Positions 12,446 to 25,400 of a stretch of DNA of 64,000 nucleotides are shown here, in pieces; within the stretch, counting starts at the first letter, position 1; every line of letters begins with the position of its first letter. The notes under the pieces were generated by a model. The model saw only the letters and a program-made list of their open reading frames with translations. It was not told the DNA's origin and ran no database searches. The translations under genes were made by a program, and so were the position numbers. Origin of the DNA: Ascaris suum (lineage: Eukaryota > Nematoda > Chromadorea > Rhabditida > Ascarididae); contig CM024168.1 of NCBI GenBank assembly GCA_013433145.1, positions 14,624,868 through 14,688,867 on the forward strand. The letters run 5' to 3'.

Positions 12446-15400
12446 TCGCGGGCTTTGCAACAATACAGAAGAGGAGACTAAGACCCAGCATAGAGAGCTA
12501 AATTCATTTGAAAGAATGACAACAATGGGAGGAGACATAGAATTCTTCTAATAACAATGTGGGGATTCCATGTTTCCTTTCCCACAAGATCTTCAACGAA
12601 ATCTTTCTATTCGTTTCGTTGGAACTTTAGTTGGTCTCTTTCGCCGATTGACGCGACAGAAGAGGACAAACAAAGAAAAGAGAAATGCAAATACATTTGC
12701 TGTAATTCATATAAGAAATTGCTTGTATGAAATGAATAGAAATTACTTCTCATTAAGATATATGCTAGAGTCAAGTAGTGCAGCAGTCTACGGATGTGCA
12801 AGCATGACAGTACAACAGATATGACATAATCTGCCAATATGTTTCCTGTTGCGTCTCGTTGCTTAGGAATGGAATGATGCTACCTCAATTAGATTCTGAA
12901 TTGAAGCATCAGACGACCGATGCATTCTGCTAGATTCGATTTATTCGTAGTTAACGAAGTTTACTATTATTGGATCAATGAATTTTTATTTTGCATTTAT
13001 GTGATGAGATGTGGTGCTTTCATTTCGTGGATCTATCCTAATCTTGTCATTTCCATTGTGTGTCTCACTGCTGTCATTATTTTTCCACCAGTAGTTGTCT
13101 TGAATTCAGAACGCATAAAAAACCATAGATGCAACGCTTGATTCCAAAAGAAGATCACGTTTTGTGGTCGATAGATTCTTAATTGCTTTAAAAGAACTGC
13201 ATTTTTGAAATTCAATCTCTATTGCTTTTATGTATTTATTATAGTGGTATATTAAATTGAAAGAGTTTTCCTGACGGTTTTCTGTTGTAATAGAAAATAC
13301 GGTTTTCCCTCGAATTTGGAATGCACGATGCTTTTGTTCACGAGTCAGTGCTCTTGTCTTGTCAATCGTTTTATTATTTAATATTCATTTTTCGACATTC
13401 GCGACTGCAAAAATGTACGTCTTCATCAATTGTACTGCAGCAAGTAATCGTCGACTGGAAAAAAGAGTATAAATATATGTGGGTATGTAACTAAGCGAAA
13501 TATAAGCTCTTTTTATTTTTAGGTGGACGGTTGAATAACCGGCTTTTAATGTGAAGGATGAGTGTAGTAAAGCGTCACACCAAATAGTGCAGCTCATAAT
13601 TTGACACATTCTTTGCAATCTATATCCTACGCTATTCTATGCGCATTTCATACAGCACTACAACTGTTAAACAGGCATCTGAAAACATACTTTCGTCTGT
13701 GCCGCTTTGCTTCAACTTACATGCACTTTGGAGAGCTATCAAGCACCGGCCACGATTTGTGTCCATTGTGCGAAAGTGTTTTCTCATCATGATGCAATAG
13801 TTTTTCCTTAAACACGTGCGACTCACTTTGCAACGAAATGCTTTCGCCGCATTTCTGTTGGTCGTTTTTTGTAGGCTTTCATTTGCACTCATTTCGCCTA
13901 CTTCAGTACTCAGTAGAGTCAGTTGTTAAAGATTGAAAACGGCTCAAGTCAGTCTTTTGGACAGCTTCGACTTCAGCTGAGATATTCTTCACCTTCGTGA
14001 CTCCAACTCTGTCTTGACGTTTTAACCAGAATCGGAACTGATTCGAACGCTGGTTTTGGAATTTCGATATTTTTCTGTTATAGAAGAGTAATAAGGTTTG
14101 TATCATGACTGTTTATCCCACTTCTCTGCGTAATTTCCGGATAAATCTGCTTTTGCTCTTTGGAGCCAGAGTTAGAGGTCGCTTATTTTTATTGCTAATC
14201 CGCAGTTCATCACGTCTCTGGATTTCGGTCTCTTAGTAGCAGAAACGAAAGCTCAAAATCGGGATTTCGTCACTGACCCACATTTACTGCTTGAAGTTGC
14301 AATTAAATGGTGAAATTAAATCACTTATTGCTGTGAAAAAAAGTGAAATTAAGAAGTAACACTGCCGAGAATGGTCCTTCGTAATGAAAAATTGAAAAGA
14401 TGCGCCGAAAATTTTGCATTTTTGAGTGACTTTTCTGCAAAACTTTCTCATTTTATGCAATATTTGTTATTGTCTTTGCAAACGAACAGGAAAAGGAGTG
14501 CAAGATCTGAAGACTATTCCTCGGTAGAGAGGGGAACGGGAGACAACGAAGCCAAGGTTGCAGGTTGCAAATATATACCATGTCAAAAAATGCAACTAGC
14601 AGCTGTTCAACCACATAGTAAATGTTCGTCATCCATTTGCGTGAAAAACTTTCGCCGCTGAATTTCTGCCGGCGATTCCATCATATCCTCATTGAGCAAC
14701 TGCTCGCATTACTTGCATTTCCATGTTTAACTCTTTACAATGCCGATAGCACAATTTTTGTGAATATTCATTCCCATTTCAAGAGAGATTTTTAATTTCG
14801 AAGATGAAGTTTATATTCGTGAATGCCCCGAAGAATTCGAACTTGAATTTTCACAGAAAGATGTTCTTAGATTCCGAGTTTTTTTTCTTTGGAAAATCCT
14901 TATTGCAGGGATAGTGAAAAGAGAAGCAAGCAAGAGTGTGACTCTCAAACCTTTAGTGTGGTATGGCATCCACCCCTCTCTTCCCCTCCAAAAATTTGGC
15001 CGGCGACATTAGGCTTTTCAAGATTACTGCTGTACTTAGGGAATTTTTGAAGAGCTTCAATCGTCACTTAATTTTTTAACATACTACCTCATCTCCCCTC
15101 TCCCTCTCATTTTCCTCTGAAAATTACTCGGCGACACCACGCTTTCCATTATCTGCGCCTTTCAACATCATTCTCTTACGAAAACAAGTTCCTCCAAACA
15201 CGAAAACCCTAAGAAGACCCCATTTTCCCCTGGGCTTTCAGGCTTTCTTTGTTAGTGATACCTATCACTGAAAAATTAAGCATCAAATTTGCACAGTTAT
15301 CCATAAATCATTCGTGATTTTTTCCAGTGGAAGTGTGGTTATGTCTCTTTGCAAACGAAATCTTTTTTTTGCGACAATGATTGAAGATTAGTTATTGATG

Positions 15401-15969
15401 GGATCGGTGCGAAGCCAAACGGTTGACGACCGGTTTCGACGCATCACTTTTCATTTGTACCAGAACGATGTTAGCAACTTCACTCTCATGTTCTGTTATT
15501 TCGTTGACTTTTGATTCAACAATTCAACCCTTTAATCGAACACTTCCTTTGTCTCAACGTACATAGTAATAGAAAAACTAGCACTAACAATTATGTTGCT
15601 TATAGTACTCTATATATTCGATGGCGGGATTCTTCGGTGCATCCGTGCCTATGCGTCCAATTATCCGATTGGATTTTCACGTTGAAGCAAAGTAATGTCG
15701 TTGAGCCAATCTGTACCATTTGTCCAAATGAATGTGCATATGTGAACTCAGAAAGCACAACGGCTTGATCAGTCAACACTGAGACATCCATGAGTTTGAA
15801 CTGCCTAAAAAACTGCCTTAGGGATCACAGCGATGGGCTGCAATTCGCCTAGGCCAAGACTTAATCTATCATTGACGACCGATTCTTCCATATGGTTTCA
15901 CATCACATAGGAGCAACTTATAAGATGGAGCTTTAGTATGTAGTAAACTGCTATAATTGCAAATATGAT

Positions 15970-16165
15970 CTTTATCACTGTTATTGTTATCACTATTATT
16001 GTTATTTTTCGCCGTTATCAATGCTGTTATCAGTGCTGTTAATGCTGTTTTTTTATTACTGTCCTACTGTTATTATGCCATCATTTATCCTCATTATTTA
16101 TTATTACTTACTACTTATTATCGTTGTTGCTTTTATTACTGTTATCGTTATATTGTTGTTGTTAC
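15970..16165. repeat. Low-complexity GTTATT/TTATTA block
   Basis: Nearly 200 bases composed of irregular GTTATT, GCTGTTA and TTATTA words. It forms an apparent hydrophobic open frame that is a by-product of the composition. Confidence 0.6.
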
Positions 16166-16630
16166 TGAAAAGAGCAAATGTTTCAGCGTGTTAATTAAAT
16201 GAGTTTGCGCAGTTTTCGGTCACTTTTGGCGAGCACATGCTGACTGAAACCTAACCGACGCGATCAGTCGCTGAATGCCGATCCTACCCTGTTCATTGGT
16301 CATTTCCTCATTAAACATTCATCGAAAGTCTTTGTCACTAAATCTTAATAACCGCCACTTTTGACAGCTCATCGTCAGTGGATTACGCAGGTTTTTCTGT
16401 GTGATCGACGGCTATGAAACCTCCATCTCCTGGTCAAGTATTTGTCTTAGACCTGCAATCGACGACTGTGGAAGAAAACTTCACCTGCAATTTAGAAGAG
16501 CCATTAGTGCGTCACTGCTCGGCCTCGAACGGTCAGATATCCAAATTTTTTAAATTCAGTAAAGGAATTTGAATACCCGACTAATTTCTATGAAGCATGA
16601 ACTCAATGAGAAAAACGGTATCTTGATCAA

Positions 16631-16713
16631 AATTGCTATCTATTTATGTTATTCATATTATTTTCTCAGTGAATTGCTATCTGTTTATGTCATTTATATT
16701 ATTTTCTCAGTGA
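16631..16713. repeat. Two-copy tandem duplication, period 41
   Basis: ATTGCTATCTATTTATGTTA...TTTTCTCAGTGA is followed immediately by a second copy with about three differences (CTGTTTATGTCATTTATA). Confidence 0.75.
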
Positions 16714-18390
16714 TATGTTACTGGATCCATGCAGGAGGTGATACCTATGGGCATTTTGCGATAATCGTCAGTCAAGATGATGAGACTTACTCGAATTTTT
16801 ATCTCAGATTCTGAATCCAATAATATAAAAATTCTTGATCAAATGATTCAGGACTTCAGATGTTGACAATATTTTACCGTTTTGGAGTTTCGGTCACTAA
16901 ATATCACAGTGGAGCAATACGGGAAATGATCGTTTCGAACAACAAGTAGATGGATGCAAATATTTCCACATACGCGCCGAAATTATGCGATCATTGTGTG
17001 CATTTCTGCCAAGACTTGTTAAATATAGCATAGAATGAGCGGTATTTGTTCTATCGGTGTGATATCGAAGATATTTCATTATTTGAAATGACTATGCCTC
17101 TGAGTATTCTACAACTCGTTGAACGTCCTTGCTATATTATTCTCATTGATTATTTGTATTTTCTGATAAGTAAGTGTATTTATATTGCGGAAAGAAATAC
17201 TATAAATAAGAAAGCAACTATGAATTTGACAATCGTATCTATTAGAGATCGAAATATTCTCTTTGAAACCAAATATTTATTTTTATTAAGTTTTTATTTT
17301 CTTGAAAACTATCGAAAGCTATATCCGAGAACATAGAGATGTCCGTGGATGAGAGCAGCAAAACCTCTATTTCCGGTTAGCAGTTGCACTGAATAAGATG
17401 AATCCGTATTAAGCGTTCACTAAAACAAAACCATGTGAATTAAACTAGGAAAACGGTGTGGAAAGTGTTTTAAGGCATTTCATTGTCTCATTTTTATATT
17501 AGACGGAATGATATTGACGTGAGCGAAAAAATGTTCAATATTAAACTGCGAATACAATCGACAAGTTTCGTAGCACATTTACGTTTAATATCCTTTTCAC
17601 TAATGTGCAAATTAATTAACATTTGGCGTCCTATTGAAATCAACCACACAGCCTTGATCATCGTTTTCTATCTTCATTAATCCATCAATAAGCGACCGAT
17701 CTGCCGCGTTCATCGATTTGCCAATATTCGATCTTTGCCAGCGTTTACTGATTGATCAGAAATCGTTTTGAGCTTGTGCAATACTTTTAAATGCGTCGTA
17801 TAAAAACGAATTGCTTATAGAATGCTGAGCATTCTCTTCAATATATCACCTTATTATTATCAAAGAGGAGGTGATGTTTTCATAGGTATATATAAGACCC
17901 GCTCAAAGCTCGCTAGCATAACAGTGGCGTCGTATTACACATATATGTCACGGTATAATCGTGCATATGCAGCGTTGTGGATTCCAGACTATTTGCGGCA
18001 CTCTACGAAGGCATCTGACGACGTTTAAACAGTAGAAGATTTGTGCAGTAATATGAAAGAATAAATGGAGAAACGGGCCAGAGGAAGCGACGCGGCATGA
18101 GCTTTGTTTTCCGCTTATTTGACTAGCCATTTTTGAAAGCAGCCAAAAGTAGTGAATATGCTGAGTTATGCCTCCAGGTTTTAATTGATCTAGTCGCTGA
18201 TATAGATCATAAAATTTTGCTTTTGTATAATGAGAACAATGCAAAATGAGCATTTTATAGGTATAAAATGCTGTTCAATTTTTTACCTCCTAAACGTTTT
18301 CGTCTGCTTTCAGAGTTTATATATCAGTATGAAAGTTGGTTTAGGTACCAAACAGGTTTAGCGTCACACAACCAAAGTCTCTTACTTCAG

Positions 18391-18567
<177 letters not shown>

Positions 18568-18954
18568 TCAAATACGATGTCACTGAAACGCGCTTCGCGA
18601 GTCAAATTGCAATGATTTGCATAAAACGTCGTGTCTTTGATTCCTCGAAGATCCTACGTTAACTCCGTATTCAGTAGTTCACACCTTCGGAAGCAATAAA
18701 CACTGATACGGGGAAATCCATTTGTTCGCAGCTTAACCTCATGTCGCCCAATCTCTCATTTGCTTCTGCAAACTCCGGCCTTTTATCGTCGATCGATCAA
18801 TGCCTTTGCTGGATTTGCTTCTGTCAAGAGTGCTCCCATCGTGATTTCTTTCTAGATGATGTAGAATTTATAAATGTTTCTGCTTGTTTGATATTAAGGA
18901 ACGATCGACAGCACGATGCAGTGCGGTTCCGAGAAGGTTCAGCTATCGATTGAT

Positions 18955-19419
18955 CGCTTTTATAGTGGGGTGACCAAAGCACAACAGCCGCCATTTTGTA
19001 CATTTGGTCACGCCCAAGCGAAACAGTGGCCAAGACGGCGAGAGAGGCAGCAAATGTTCGCTGATAAGCTCGTTCTCTACTTCTGCCGTTTCGGGTCGCC
19101 GCCCAGTGGCCCCTCTCAGTTAGCACAACCTCTCCATTTTGCGGCACAGCCTTTTCTGTTGTTGTTTGGCGCTGCGTGCTGTGAGTTGTTAAGCGTTTTG
19201 AAAGTGTAGGTATCGTATGTCAACATCGTTAACGATATCTTACCATTGCGGCGAGTATTTATGTTGCGGATTTCCGGTTTCGAAGCGTTCAGAAACAACA
19301 ACTTGGATTCCTTCGCTCGGTTTCCGGACGTCTATCGTTAACGGAACTAAAGTTGAAGGTTTCTGAAGCGATCGCTAGCGAAGAAATTCATAGATATTGC
19401 GTCTGTTTGTCGAAGCAGA
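18955..19419 (+). promoter_or_regulatory. Probable promoter and 5' UTR region of PEDS1
   Basis: The sequence just upstream of the PEDS1 start is visibly richer in G+C and CpG than its surroundings. It contains GCCGCCATTTTG (18987-18998), a textbook YY1-type box that in animals often marks transcription starts. The box is enclosed by the inverted repeat GTGACCAAA/TTTGGTCAC (18970-18978 and 19003-19011). A CACGCCC (KLF/Sp-like) word follows. No strong 3' splice site sits just before the ATG, so conventional transcription with a long leader is more likely than trans-splicing at the ATG. The start site itself is not defined. Confidence 0.45.
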
Positions 19420-22400
19420 ATGAGCGACGACAATAAAAGCGATAGTGGTGACGAAATGGGTGGAATCTCACCTCGCGAAGCAATGCCAGAAGACGATCCA
19501 AACGGAAACGTCAATCCAGAAGGAGTTGCCGAACCACGTTGGGGTCCAAAACATGCAGGTGCTAAACAGCTTGCTTCACTCTACAGTAAAGGTAAGGCAA
19601 AGCAAAAACTTTCATTCCATCACTTCGTGCTAATTTTTATATTCGCATTGCCTTCTTTCTAAAAGTGTTATCTAAACGCGCATATTGCCTGCAATATATG
19701 TCTACGTGTATGTCTCAAGATTGTCCACTTGCAGTGGTATGTACACTTTATTATCCGGAGGAAATGCAGCCGAGGAATTTGTTGCATAAAATTTGACGAA
19801 CGAATAGTTTCATTCTCATAGCTCTCATCAACTTCTTAATGAATTAATTCTATGCACCGCTGCATATTAAAGGTCTTATCAAGTGACTTCTAGGGCAACT
19901 GTTCCTCTGACTTCTGCTCTCCGGTCATTTTTTCTCTGAGTTTTGTTCTCTGTAGTCGCTGGAGTTCTCTGGAGTTCACAACTGTTTAGCTCCGACGCGC
20001 GTCCACATCGCTATCAGCAATCGGCAGGTGTTTGTTTACTTTTTTCAGTAAAAAAAGAAAACAGATTTTGTCACTGTTGAGCGAATGTGGGATGAGAAAA
20101 GATGTTGCGGATGGGAAAGGAATGATGTATCTGGGAAACGAATAGATAAACTCATTAATTTAACAAGAGCCGAAATTATTCATTCGTCGAGCAGAACGAT
20201 TACGGATAAAGCATGGAATTTATCTTGAAAATGAATGGAAGCAATGTTCACTAGAAGATCCCGCCGGACTTGACAACCGATGATATGTCCTTTCGCCGCA
20301 TTTTCCGATGCATCGCTCATTCATCTATGGATATTTTTCCAACGTTCCAAGTTCTATAGAGTACAGTCGTTAAAAGTTCGTTTTTATATTTACGAAAACG
20401 TTGAAACACTAATAGTGAATTCGAGGTTGTTTCAACGAAAATCTTTTATTAGTGAGGAGAACTTTTCGGCTGGAGATGGATCCAACGAGCTTTCATTTGC
20501 TGCAATAGAGTAAGAACTAAGGCCAAGACAGCGTACCTACACAAGGATAGACACATGCAGACGCACTGACCGACATTTCTAAGAAAACTAAACCACTTCT
20601 TCCTCTGGTCGAAGGAGTAATACCTGTTGTTAATCCGGAGGTATGCTCTGAAGAGTAGGCTTGTAGTGATGGTGTAGAGCTGTAAAGGATGTTGGACATT
20701 ACAGTGAAATTGGGAAAATCATCCGTGATCATAATTACTCTATTGATATAAAAGTATTTGCATGCGAATTGTCAGCCAGAGTACAAACATTTCAAGTTCA
20801 TAGCATCATTTGACACGTTGAAAGTTTCAATTAAGTTCGTTAGGATCCTCTTGAACTCAATCCTTTCTGGATCTATTATCCACAAACGACATTCAAAGGG
20901 AAATCGTTGACGGTGCACCTATTAATTTACAGCCATATTGATGTAACGATTGCAATGTAGGTGAGATTTAGAAAGATATACAAAATGCGATGTAATCAGA
21001 GCGACATGAAATAGAGCGATTCTGCGACCGAATTTTGAGCATAATGCTAACATAGACAGATCTAAATTATGAAGGATGAAATCAGGATCGGAGTTCCTCA
21101 GAAAAATAATCAGAATCTCGAGATTTCGGAAACGGGATTTCCACACAAATGGAGCAAATAATTGCTCCAAAGATGCTAGGTCGATGAAGTTTTCAAGCTT
21201 GATTTTTAACGGATATTGTCCAAAGATGAATTAATCTTTCATTCTAGTTTGCCTACGTCTGATTAAGTTAGATTATTATGCAGTAATTTTTTGTAATCTT
21301 TGTGCAGTTCTTCCAGGCACTCAGATTTCGACCGATGTTCCGCTATTTGCATCTCATTAAATTTCAATCATTGGAACATTATGATTTCAATATTCGCCTT
21401 TAGCATTATTTGAGAAAACGCTTTTATGCATATGACTATATATTATCACTTACACTAAAGAAATTTATTTTCTTCTGGGGAATTTTTTTTCACTTGATCG
21501 CTTAGGGACTCAAAATAATGAATAAGTATTCCTTGTGATTTATGATGCGAAAAACAAACTCGGATTCCGTCGACTGAGTGCTTTCACGAGTTCTCTATAT
21601 TTGACTTTTATCAATGCGTCTAAACACGAAATAGAATAAATTGGAGAAAAAAGTTTCTCTTTAATATTTTTATTGCAGCAATTTCACTTTATATTACTTC
21701 ATTTTACTTCAACGAGCGCTGCATTCATTACGAATAAATGTCTCATCGTATCGCTTTCATTTCCACCTAAAACGAAAAGTTTAAAGGTTGTGTGAAGCTT
21801 GTTGCCTATCGCCACTAATGAAATTTAGTTCTAAAAGATTATTGAACGAAAAATAAATTTCAAAGACAGTTAAATCTAAAAATCAATTTTGCGCTTTCCT
21901 AATTTAAGAGAAATTTTTGAAGAGGTGATTGATTTCGAGCTGCTGATATTCTTTGTGGTGGAATAGCTTGAAAACAAAAATGTGGCTTAGTTGAATGAAG
22001 AAAAAAAACTGGAGCAGTTAACACAGCGAAAAAAAACGTCCCTAAAGATGCATTGCAAACTGCAAAACAAAGAGAAGCTGATAGCGTATGCACTTTTCAA
22101 TTCCATTCCGATCAGCCACTTACATAAATCACCATTAAACGGTGTTGTGCGTTCATATTTGAAACGCACGTGCAAACTCATTCGAAACGTTTACTCACTT
22201 TTCGAACAAATCTACGGACGTTAGAGAAGTGACATAAGCGAAAGAAAAACGAAACAACTAATCAATGAAGAAGAGCGCCACGGGGTAGAGGGAATTGGCG
22301 CGATATGCGTTTTTTGCATTCTATTCTCTTGATCAAACAATTTTAGAATCTATCAACAAAAAATGAAATATGCAGAAAAATGCTTTCATATTTTGAGCAG

Positions 22401-25400
22401 TCCGATCACTTGTACAAATTTTTTCGCAAAGGATTTGATGTTCTTTGACTAAATTTGTGTGGAATAGTCTGATCGGTGCACATTGCGTTCATTTTTTCGT
22501 TGATTTTATGTGTTTAAATTTTTTTTAGAGCTTGTTGGATTAAAGCGAAATATAGTTTAATGAGGTCTCTTCTCCATTATACAAATAAATACCCATCGAT
22601 TTTCACAACTCTAGCTTTTGTATTTATCGAAATGAATTCCATCGTAGTTATCACAAATGGGTCTGTCTGTTTGCACAGACAGACAGACAGACAGACCCAC
22701 CCATATTCGTGCCAGTACATCGATGTTTTCATTATCTACATGCCGATGTACCAACATACCAACCAACAGACCCACATGCCAGACATGCCAGTCCCAAAGA
22801 GACCCAAGACTCATCGACGCCGTCATAATGCGGTTTACAAATGGACATTTCTAAAACAAACTTTCTGATATGAGGATATATATGTGTTTTCTGTCTATCC
22901 GAATGTCTGCATGTCGTATGCGAGTGAACTTTCCATCCAAATGCAAGCTTAAACATCAAGTTCATTGCTTGAAAAAGTTGTCGCATATCTTAAGTTTCAG
23001 AAAGATAAAAATTCCCATCATTATTTTTCCCACATCCCCCCCCCCCCTTACGAAAGTGTACCAACTTTAACGAACCATTTGATTTGGAAGAGTTCGCGTT
23101 GTTTAGCAGTTCACGAAGATGGCTGCGCACAAATTTTTGTTAAACTCGATTCATTTGTTGGTTTATATGTGAAATACCGAGTTCGAATATAATGAATCGC
23201 CTATGAAACTTTATAACGCTGAAAATTATTTCCACTCGTTAATGCCGATAAACAAGTGTCTGTTGAGCTCTTCAAATCGTTCTTTCGTAGAGATTGTAAC
23301 AACTCGACAATTCACTCGATCATCTTCTATGAAACTCGTGAATGTTTTTTCTCGAATCGAGAATCCCTTTAAATTATTTGCAAATATTCTTATACGTTTG
23401 TCAGCATATGTGTTCATTGGTAAATTATTCAGTGTGCAAATTAATATTTAAAACAGTGTTTGTATGGTTAGCTAGCTATGCTAGCCGAATTGATGAAATT
23501 AGGGTGTCGTAGGTAACTCTTGGAGGTGGGAAACATTCAGTGACTTTTCTTTCCCGGGAAGTTTTAGAGAAAGCAAAAAGCGATGAGGCAAAATTATGAA
23601 GATATTGGTGACAGCTGCTAATTATTAGAGGGTAAGAGATGCCCATGCTAAGAAGAATATTTTAGAGCGGTCTTTTTCACCATTCTCAAATTTCAGAATT
23701 ATCCCAGCAACAGTGATTAAGTTTATGCGTTTTTTTTTTCGCGAAAGATGTTTGTTTTTATTTTTAATGAAATCATAACTGCTGATAGTCTCTAAGAGAA
23801 TTTCGCCTTCGATCTCTCTGCTTGTATTAATTTTTCACTCTCTTATTTCTTTTTTTTTTTACCGACGCCGATTTTTTAATCATCTCCTGTAGGCTTTTCG
23901 TCTCTTACTCATCTTTATCATCGTGTTAATTCAGTATTTCTCCTCATATTATTTCCTGTCCTCCTATTTCAGCATTCCTTCTTACATTTATTTTCCATCA
24001 TCTTTGTTCAGTGTACCTCTTGTAACTCATTTCTAATTCTGTTCTTTCGGTTTTTCTACCACTGTTTATTTTTCACGGTCGCATTTCATTGCTTCATCTT
24101 GCATTAGATTTTCATCCTAGTGTTTAGCGTTTCTCGTCGCAATCATTTTTCATTCTCTCGTTTTGTTATTTTCTCTTGTTTTTATTTTTATTTTCTTATT
24201 TCATTCTTCCTCCTCGTTTAAATGGTACAATATGCCGCCCCCTAACGGACCAACTGATACAAACTGATGCTCTTTGAAAGATTTTTGTGCATTTGAGCGG
24301 TAAAAAAAACGTCCAATATTTCTCTACTTCAATGGCATATTGTTACATTAGCACTCAGTTCAAAAATTTTAAAGAATTTCGGTGCTTACCATTTCTGTGC
24401 AAAATTTAAGTCTCTTTCCCAGGTTGTTAACCTCACTTCTAAGTAACGATTTGAATGAGCTGCAAAATCTTGTACCAATGATCCGTAAATGACGCATTTC
24501 GACTTGGCTTAAAGTATCGGAAATTTTACTTTCTTTGATCAATTCCTTCGGGAATTCTGAGTATTGCCGATTCTTTCATATGCCTACTCATCGTTAGATT
24601 GTAGTTCATTTCATGGAAATCTTGGAATATGATCTTCGCCACCACCCATCGATCCGTTTCTTCTATGCGTTTAGTTTGGGAAGGGAAGGAGGATCGACGT
24701 CGACTAGGTGTGATAGCTTGTGAATGAAAAACATAGTTTCTAAAATGCTGTAAATCAACGATAAGACATTCAAGCAGTGCCATACTGAAGACACTCCATT
24801 GATTGATGGAACAGGTGCTTTTGGTAGAAAAAAAGGGTGAACTGTTTTATGAATGAAGCGGTGTAAGGGAGGCACTGTTTCCTCTTCCCGCTCGCTGGAT
24901 CAATGAACGAATGCATGCATTACTTCTTTGCAGCAATCATTATGCACTAGTTGCACTTTTTACGTGTATTGAATACGATACGTGCAACTATTCACATAGA
25001 TCCTTATTTTCTTGATAATTTTCCACGATTACAATAAACCTAACAACAGAGAAGATATTTTCTTGGTAATTATAGGTCATAAAGTGGAATTAAAAAGTCT
25101 GCAATCCTTCATCAGTCGTCTTTTTTTTGCACCGTAAAGAACAAACTGAAATATGTGTGGACGATCCAACTATATACATTTGGCAATCAAGTGCTTGTTA
25201 ACAAGAGGCTTTGCCTATATCTGCGAGCGAGCAAAGAGCCGCTGATGACAGCTTTCATGAGAGAGCATTTGCTCAGTCCCGAGAATAACTTATATGAAAA
25301 TACGAAGGTGAACTTCACTGAAAGCGTTTCGTCCGAAGGGAATTCAGGAGTAGTGGCTTGAAGAGGTATTATTGTCTCGTCCCTTCTAGCATTTATATCT

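Noticed and set aside
16414..16572. 52-codon ATG-to-stop frame (MKPPSPGQVFVLDL...)
   Set aside because: Reasonable composition, but no splice partners, signal or similarity that I can support.
24526..24875. Two overlapping minus-strand frames in the PEDS1 intron
   Set aside because: No recognised similarity, and overlapping frames in the same stretch cannot both be coding.
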